Source: JAIVGV01 sp045807785 (GTDB taxonomy: Bacteria; Acidobacteriota; Blastocatellia; Pyrinomonadales; Pyrinomonadaceae). Taken from it: DNA of 9,690 bases. Of this stretch, positions 5,592 to 9,690 are shown in pieces. The DNA is taken from NCBI GenBank assembly GCA_045807785.1, contig JBJMGS010000374.1, forward strand, positions 1-9,690. Reading direction: 5' to 3'. Numbering within the stretch: the stretch's first letter is position 1; each line of letters begins with the position of its first letter. The notes beneath the pieces are model-generated. The model searched no databases. It was not told the origin of the DNA and saw only the letters and a program-made list of their open reading frames with translations. The translations under genes and the position numbers were made by a program.

Positions 5592-6980
5592 TCACTTGCC
5601 GTTCCGCTTCAACAGTTCGACCAACTGCTCGCCCGCCGAGACCACGTTGCCCGCGCCGAGCGTAAACACCATGTCGCCGGGGCGCGCCTCGCTGAGGAGC
5701 GCCTTGATCGCCGTTTCGAGCCCGCCGACGTAGAAGACGTTTTTGTGCCCGTAGCGCTTAACCGCGTCGGTCAACGTCTCCGCCGTGATGCCTTCAATCG
5801 GGTCCTCACTCGCGGCGTAGATGTCGGAGATCAGCAGCACGTCGGCGTTGTTAAACGAGCGCGCGAACTCGTCCATCTGATCCTTCGTGCGCGTGTAGCG
5901 GTGCGGCTGAAACAGCACGACCATGCGCCGCCCCGCCGAACTGATCTTCGCCGCCGCGAGCGTGGCGCGAATCTCGGTCGGGTGGTGCGCGTAGTCGTCA
6001 ACGACCAACACGCCGCCGACCTCGCCCTTATTCTGGAAGCGCCGGTTGACGCCCGTGAACTCCTGAAGCCCTTCGGCGATCTGCGCGAAAGGGATGTCCA
6101 GCTCGAAGCCGACCGCGACCGCCGCGAGCGCGTTATAGACGTTGTGCAGTCCCGGCACGCTTAAGGTCACGTCGCCCGCGACTTCGCTCCCGCGCCAGAC
6201 CGTAAAGGTCGAGCCAAAGGATTCGGCGTAGCGGATGCCGTGCGCCGAGATGTCGGCCTGCGCGCTCAGGCCGTAGGTGATGCGCCGACGCTTGACGTGC
6301 GGGATGACCATCTGCACGTGCGGATCGTCGAGACAGAGGATCGCCGCGCCGTAGAACGGCACTTTATTGACGAACTTCGTGAAGCAGTCGTGCATGTCCT
6401 CCATGTCGCGGTAATAGTCCATGTGCTCGCGGTCGATGTTCGTCACGACGGCGAAGGTCGGCGCGAGCATGAGAAACGTCCGGTCGCTCTCGTCCGCCTC
6501 GACAACCATCAGATCGCTCTTGCCCAGACGCGCGTTCGAGCCGAACGCGCCGACCACGCCGCCGACGACCACGGTCGGATCGAGCCCGCCCTTGCCCAAG
6601 ACCATCCCGACCATCGAAGTCGTCGTCGTCTTGCCGTGCGAGCCCGCGACGGCGACGGTGTAGAGCTTCAGACGCATCAATTCCGCGAGCATCTCTGCGC
6701 GCGGGATGACGGGGACGGACAGCTCGCGCGCCGCGACGACTTCCGGGTTGTCGTCGCGCACGGCGGTTGATCTCACGACGACCTGCGCGTCGCCGACGTT
6801 CTCCGCGCGGTGGCCTTCGTGGAAATCAACGCCCAGCTCGACGAGCCGCTCCGTCACGGATGAGTGCTTCAAATCCGAGCCCGACACGCGGAAGCCCAGA
6901 TTGCACAGCACCTCGGCGATGCCGGACATGCCGATGCCGCCGATGCCGACGAGGTGGACGTGCTGGATGCGACGGAACAT
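5592..6980 (-). CDS. murC: UDP-N-acetylmuramate--L-alanine ligase MurC
   Basis: MurC is the ATP-dependent cytoplasmic ligase that adds L-Ala to UDP-MurNAc, the first step of stem-peptide assembly. With the ATG at 6980 the protein has 462 residues, normal for the family. The N-terminal Rossmann domain opens HLVGIGGIGMSGIAEVL (9-25). The ATP P-loop AGSHGKTTTTSM is at about 112-123, the Mg-binding VVEADESD at 159-166, TNIDREHMDYY at 180-190, GLHNVYNALAA at 277-287, and the C-terminal-domain motifs DDYAHHPTEI (328-337) and FQPHRYTRT further on. These separate MurC from MurD, MurE and MurF. A TTG three codons upstream (6989) is an alternative start, but related proteins begin MFRRIQ, so I chose the ATG. 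Neither start has a clear Shine-Dalgarno: the preceding sequence is a heptad repeat array. The gene begins 45 nt after murG ends. Confidence 0.98.
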   Translation of the reverse strand: MFRRIQHVHLVGIGGIGMSGIAEVLCNLGFRVSGSDLKHSSVTERLVELGVDFHEGHRAENVGDAQVVVRSTAVRDDNPEVVAARELSVPVIPRAEMLAELMRLKLYTVAVAGSHGKTTTTSMVGMVLGKGGLDPTVVVGGVVGAFGSNARLGKSDLMVVEADESDRTFLMLAPTFAVVTNIDREHMDYYRDMEDMHDCFTKFVNKVPFYGAAILCLDDPHVQMVIPHVKRRRITYGLSAQADISAHGIRYAESFGSTFTVWRGSEVAGDVTLSVPGLHNVYNALAAVAVGFELDIPFAQIAEGLQEFTGVNRRFQNKGEVGGVLVVDDYAHHPTEIRATLAAAKISSAGRRMVVLFQPHRYTRTKDQMDEFARSFNNADVLLISDIYAASEDPIEGITAETLTDAVKRYGHKNVFYVGGLETAIKALLSEARPGDMVFTLGAGNVVSAGEQLVELLKRNGK

Positions 6981-6990
6981 ATCGAGCAAT

Positions 6991-7067
6991 TAGCTTTCAG
7001 CTATCAGCATTCAGCCAGAAGTCTTTCAGCCTTTGCTGAGGGCTGAGGGCTGAGGGCTGAGGGCTAC
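6991..7067. repeat. Eleven-unit degenerate heptad array, murG/murC junction
   Basis: From 6991 the sequence falls into eleven 7-nt units: TAGCTTT, CAGCTAT, CAGCATT, CAGCCAG, AAGTCTT, TCAGCCT, TTGCTGA, then GGGCTGA three times, and GGGCTAC. The left half is built on CAGC and the right half on its complement GCTG, so the array is also an inverted repeat; TCAGCC (7026-7031) can pair with GGCTGA (7041-7046). Part of it (7026-7067) is translated as the C-terminus of MurG. The rest occupies the whole leader of murC. Confidence 0.85.
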
Positions 7068-8129
7068 CAATCTTTCAATCATGTCAACCGCGACTTTCGC
7101 CGCGTCGGGTTTTGCCAGTCGGCGCGCGGCTTGCTCGCGGCGCGTGATCTCTTCGGGGTCATCAATCAACTTGGCGATCTCTGCGGCGAGACGCTCGCCC
7201 GTCAATTCCGCTTGCAGAATCATCGCGCCCGCGCCCGCGTCGCGGAGCGCCTCAGCGTTGCGCTGCTGCTCGATCTGACCGGGCAGCGGCACCATGATCG
7301 CGGTCTTGCCCGCCGCCATCAGTTCGGCGGCGGTCGTCGCGCCCGCGCGCGAGACGATCAGATCGGCCTGGGCGAACTCGCTCATCATGTCGTCAATGTA
7401 CTCGCGCACCTGCGCGTTCTCCGTCCAGCCTGCCGCCGCGTAAGCCTCACGCACGCGCTCGAAGTCGAGTTTGCCGGTCTGGTGCGTGACGAGCAACCGC
7501 CCGCGATAATTCTCCAGGTGCGGCAGCGCGGCGATCATCGCCTCGTTCACCGCGCGCGCGCCCTGCGAGCCGCCGAAGAGCAGGAGCGACGTGCGCGCCG
7601 AGTCGCGCGGCTTAGCGTGGATGTCAAAGAACTCGCGGCGGACGGGGTTGCCGGTGACGACCGCCTTGCCCGCGAAGTACGGCACGGACATCTCAAACGA
7701 AACCGCCGCCGCATCAACGAAGCGCGCGAGGCGTCGGTTCGTGAAACCGGGCACGGCGTTCGACTCCATGACGAGGGTGGAGCGCCGCATGAGCGCCGCC
7801 GTCATCAGGACGGGGCCTGAGACGTAGCCGCCCGCGCCGACCACTGCGTCGGGGCGGAACTCGTGGATGACGCGGCGCGCGCCGAAAAAACTTTTCGGGA
7901 GCACCGCGAGCCCGCGCAGCCGCGAGCCCAACCCCATGTTGATGAGCCCCGCGCTTTCAATGAGCGAAAGTTCAAACCCGGCCTGCGGCACGAGCTTCGT
8001 CTCCAACCCGCGCGCCGTGCCGACGAACCGGACGCTCGACCCCGCGTCGCGCCGCATGACTTCGTTCGCCACCGCGATTGCCGGGTAGATGTGCCCGCCC
8101 GTCCCGCCCGCGGCGAAGAGCACGCGCAT
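7026..8129 (-). CDS. murG: UDP-N-acetylglucosamine--N-acetylmuramyl-(pentapeptide) pyrophosphoryl-undecaprenol GlcNAc transferase MurG
   Basis: MurG is a peripheral GT-B glycosyltransferase on the inner face of the membrane. It transfers GlcNAc from UDP-GlcNAc to lipid I, giving lipid II. The 367-residue protein has the first glycine loop AAGGTGGHIYPA (6-17), VVGAGGYVSGP (97-107), the acceptor-side ESNAVPG (122-128), VTGNPVR (158-164), the second loop LLFGGSQGARAVN (183-195), and the UDP-GlcNAc site RAGATTAAELMAAGK (261-275) with VPLP...EQQRNA (280-292). The natural protein should end near MIERLVAL; the last residues, SPQPSALSKG, are encoded by heptad repeat DNA. The ATG at 8129 is supported by GGAGGGG 10 nt upstream, which lies inside the last codons of ftsW. 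The two genes are 4 nt apart, so translational coupling is likely. Confidence 0.98.
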   Translation of the reverse strand: MRVLFAAGGTGGHIYPAIAVANEVMRRDAGSSVRFVGTARGLETKLVPQAGFELSLIESAGLINMGLGSRLRGLAVLPKSFFGARRVIHEFRPDAVVGAGGYVSGPVLMTAALMRRSTLVMESNAVPGFTNRRLARFVDAAAVSFEMSVPYFAGKAVVTGNPVRREFFDIHAKPRDSARTSLLLFGGSQGARAVNEAMIAALPHLENYRGRLLVTHQTGKLDFERVREAYAAAGWTENAQVREYIDDMMSEFAQADLIVSRAGATTAAELMAAGKTAIMVPLPGQIEQQRNAEALRDAGAGAMILQAELTGERLAAEIAKLIDDPEEITRREQAARRLAKPDAAKVAVDMIERLVALSPQPSALSKG

Positions 8130-8133
8130 CTCG

Positions 8134-9339
8134 CTAACGCCCCTCCGGTCGCCACGTCTGCACGACCGGCGCGCGGCGCCTCACGTCAACCTTCGGCTTC
8201 ATCACCTCACTCGCCGCGCTGACCTGCGCGTGCAACCACGCGCCCTGCTCCGTGCCCTGCTGCGAGATGTTCAGCAGCACTCCGACCGCGCCGAGCGTCA
8301 GCAGCATCGAAGAGCCGCCGTAAGAGATGAACGGCAGGGGTATCCCCTTCGACGGCACGAGCGAGAGCACAACGCTCATGTTGAAGAGAGCCTGCGCGAC
8401 GATGCTCGTCACGATGCCGACGCCGAGCAGCATCCCGAAGCGATCCGGCGCGCGCCGCGCCGCACGCATCCCGCGCCACAGGAAGAGTCCGAAGATCGAG
8501 AGCACCGTCAGCCCGCCGACGAGTCCGAGTTCCTCGCCGACGACGGCGAAGATATAGTCGGAATGCGCGAAGGGGAGGAAGAACATCTTCTGCCGCCCTT
8601 CGGCGAAGCCGAGCCCGTGCGCGCCGCCCGAACCGACCGCGATCAGAGACTGTACGACCTGAAAGCCCTTGCCCTGCGCGTCGTCCCACGGGTGCAGGTA
8701 CGCCCAGATGCGACCCATGCGCCACGGCGACGTGACGAGCATGACGAGGACGCCCGCCAGGCCGAGGCCGCCGAGGTAGCCGAGGTGCAACAGGCGCGCG
8801 CCCGCCGTGTAGAGCATCACGAGGCAGACGACGCCGAGCATCATCGCCGTGCCCAGATCAGGTTCCTTCGCGACGAGCCCGGCGAGCGCGCCCGTGATGA
8901 GCAGGCACGGCACGAAAGTCCGCTTGAACGATCCCTCCTCGCCCGCGCGCCGCTCAAGGAGTCGCGCGAGAAAGATCGCCAGGACGATCTTCGAGAACTC
9001 CGACGGCTGGAACGACGCGCCGCCGAGTTTGATCCAGCGGCGCGCGCCGTTCGTCGGCGAGAAGGCGAAGACCGCGCAGAGCAGCACGACGGTCGCGGCG
9101 AGCAGCCCCGCGACGACGTAGCGCCGGCTCAGGATGCGGTAATCAACCTGCGACGCGACGAGCATCGCAAAGAGCCCCGCGACCGTCCACAACGCCTGCC
9201 GCTTGACGTAGTAATACTGGCTGCCGAACTGCTGGAACGAGATGTCTGCGGACGCGCTGTACACCATCACGACGCCGAACAACGCCAGCCCCGCCGTCGC
9301 CGCGAACAGCCACTCGTCTGCTTGTAACTTCCTCGCCAT
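8134..9339 (-). CDS. ftsW: Septal peptidoglycan glycosyltransferase FtsW (SEDS family)
   Basis: FtsW is the SEDS-family integral membrane polymerase that joins lipid II units into septal glycan, working with the transpeptidase FtsI. From the ATG at 9339 it has 401 residues and about ten hydrophobic segments. Visible family motifs are FGVVMVYSASA (21-31), NGARRWI (97-103), QPSEFSKIVLAIFLARLL (111-128), KEPDLGTAMM (158-167), LGFAEGRQKMFFLPFAHSDY (243-262) with the catalytic Asp261, VVGEELGL (266-273), and PSKGIPLPFISYGGSSML (329-346). A basic cytoplasmic tail of about 40 residues follows. An in-frame GTG at 9405 would add 22 residues read from repeat DNA; I rejected it because MARKL...DEWLF is the usual family opening. 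No Shine-Dalgarno precedes 9339. It follows the murD stop by 28 nt and lies 4 nt before murG. Confidence 0.97.
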   Translation of the reverse strand: MARKLQADEWLFAATAGLALFGVVMVYSASADISFQQFGSQYYYVKRQALWTVAGLFAMLVASQVDYRILSRRYVVAGLLAATVVLLCAVFAFSPTNGARRWIKLGGASFQPSEFSKIVLAIFLARLLERRAGEEGSFKRTFVPCLLITGALAGLVAKEPDLGTAMMLGVVCLVMLYTAGARLLHLGYLGGLGLAGVLVMLVTSPWRMGRIWAYLHPWDDAQGKGFQVVQSLIAVGSGGAHGLGFAEGRQKMFFLPFAHSDYIFAVVGEELGLVGGLTVLSIFGLFLWRGMRAARRAPDRFGMLLGVGIVTSIVAQALFNMSVVLSLVPSKGIPLPFISYGGSSMLLTLGAVGVLLNISQQGTEQGAWLHAQVSAASEVMKPKVDVRRRAPVVQTWRPEGR

Positions 9340-9349
9340 AACAACAATG

Positions 9350-9419
9350 GGTGTCAGGTGCCGGGTGTCAGGAAGCGGCTTCCACCGGCACCTGTTGCCC
9401 GACACCTGTCACCTGCATG
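9350..9419. repeat. Ten-unit heptad inverted-repeat element, murD/ftsW junction
   Basis: Ten in-phase 7-nt units start at 9350: GGTGTCA, GGTGCCG, GGTGTCA, GGAAGCG, GCTTCCA, CCGGCAC, CTGTTGC, CCGACAC, CTGTCAC, CTGCATG. The right half is the inverse of the left. CAGGTGCCGG (9355-9364) pairs perfectly with CCGGCACCTG (9385-9394), and GGAAG (9371-9375) with CTTCC (9379-9383) inside it. The outer GGTGTC (9350-9355) can also pair with GACACC (9401-9406). The element contains the murD stop codon and ends shortly before the ftsW start. Confidence 0.85.
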
Positions 9420-9690
9420 ACCGCTTCCTTGAAAACTCTCCCCCGATGCTCGTAGCTGCGGAACATATCGAAGCTCGCGCACGCGGGCGCGAGCAGAATC
9501 GTGTCGCCGGGTCGCGCCAGCGAGTGCGCGCGGCGCACGGCGTCCTGCATGTCCGTCGCGCGGAAGGTCGGCGCGAAGGTGCGCAACTCGGTCTCGATGC
9601 GGTCGGCGTCTTCGCCGATGAGGACGAGCGCGCGCGCCTTCCTGCCGACGAGCGGCGCGAGCGGCGAGTAGGGCGCGTTCTTACCGCGCC
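9368..9690 (-). CDS. murD: UDP-N-acetylmuramoyl-L-alanine--D-glutamate ligase MurD (3' end only)
   Basis: Only the last 107 codons are inside the window; the gene enters at 9690. MurD is the ATP-dependent cytoplasmic ligase that adds D-Glu to UDP-MurNAc-L-Ala, between MurC and MurE. The visible part is the C-terminal Mur-ligase domain: GKNAPYSPLAPLV corresponds to the family's GG.DKG..F..L stretch, followed by a beta strand ALVLIGEDADRI, the AV..A..LA.PGD.ILLAPACASFDMF motif typical of MurD, and YEHRGRVFKEAV. The segment LL.PACASFD.F...EHRG.VF distinguishes MurD from MurC, MurE and MurF. Normal MurD proteins end just after this motif. Here a further 13 or so residues (TGVGQQVPVEAAS) are read through the heptad repeat before the TGA at 9370-9368. 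The first gene of the window in transcription order, directly upstream of ftsW. Confidence 0.96.
   Translation of the reverse strand, partial: RGKNAPYSPLAPLVGRKARALVLIGEDADRIETELRTFAPTFRATDMQDAVRRAHSLARPGDTILLAPACASFDMFRSYEHRGRVFKEAVMQVTGVGQQVPVEAAS

Noticed and set aside
6991..7067. A CRISPR-like repeat array
   Set aside because: Units are 7 nt, contiguous and degenerate with no spacers and no cas genes nearby.
8089..9327. A 412-codon open frame on the plus strand opposite ftsW
   Set aside because: The product is mostly Arg, His, Asp, Glu and Ala with no family resemblance. It is the expected antisense shadow of a GC-rich gene, and ftsW is unmistakable.
9340..9405. GTG at 9405 as the start of ftsW
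   Set aside because: The added 22 residues are read from heptad repeat DNA, overlap the end of murD and have no Shine-Dalgarno; the ATG at 9339 matches the family start.

Overview
The window is the 3' half of a dcw (division and cell wall) cluster. All genes lie on the minus strand, so transcription runs from high to low coordinates. In that order it carries murD (3' end only, cut by the window edge), ftsW, murG, murC, murB, ftsQ, ftsA and ftsZ, then a strong intrinsic terminator, then the first 35 codons of a new gene. The N-terminus of that last gene resembles, from memory, the extended N-terminus of acidobacterial Hfq-like proteins. Order and orientation are the classic bacterial arrangement, but ddl is missing between the mur genes and ftsQ. 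High GC, Ala/Arg-rich proteins, a MurC start of the type MFRRIQ..., the FtsW start MARKL... and the gene after ftsZ suggest an acidobacterium, perhaps Blastocatellia/Pyrinomonadaceae. This assignment is inference; no rRNA or other marker is present.

Layout: 1-107 start of the Hfq-like gene; 108-474 non-coding, with a candidate promoter, three small hairpins in the leader and the ftsZ terminator; 475-1632 ftsZ; 1633-1778 spacer with a 16-nt palindrome overlapping an AT-rich -10-like box; 1779-3044 ftsA; 3120-4331 ftsQ; 4387-5463 murB; 5464-5591 AT-rich snap-back repeat; 5592-6980 murC; 6991-7067 tandem heptads; 7026-8129 murG; 8134-9339 ftsW; 9350-9419 inverted heptads; 9368-9690 murD.

The genes form one pathway. 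MurD, MurC and MurB act on cytoplasmic UDP-MurNAc precursors. MurG makes lipid II at the inner face of the membrane. FtsW polymerises it at the septum. FtsQ, FtsA and FtsZ organise the divisome. The genes are probably co-transcribed from promoters upstream of the window, with a possible extra promoter before ftsZ.

The coding content is conventional. The most unusual signal lies between the genes. Four junctions (ftsQ/murB, murB/murC, murC/murG, ftsW/murD) hold short elements made of degenerate 7-nt units arranged as inverted arms. Their sequences mostly differ but the design is the same. Two of them run into coding sequence and supply the C-terminal tails of MurG and MurD. Three occupy the place where a Shine-Dalgarno sequence would be expected before murB, murC and ftsW. 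FtsA also has altered phosphate-binding loops. I see no mobile-element gene, CRISPR array, tRNA or rRNA.
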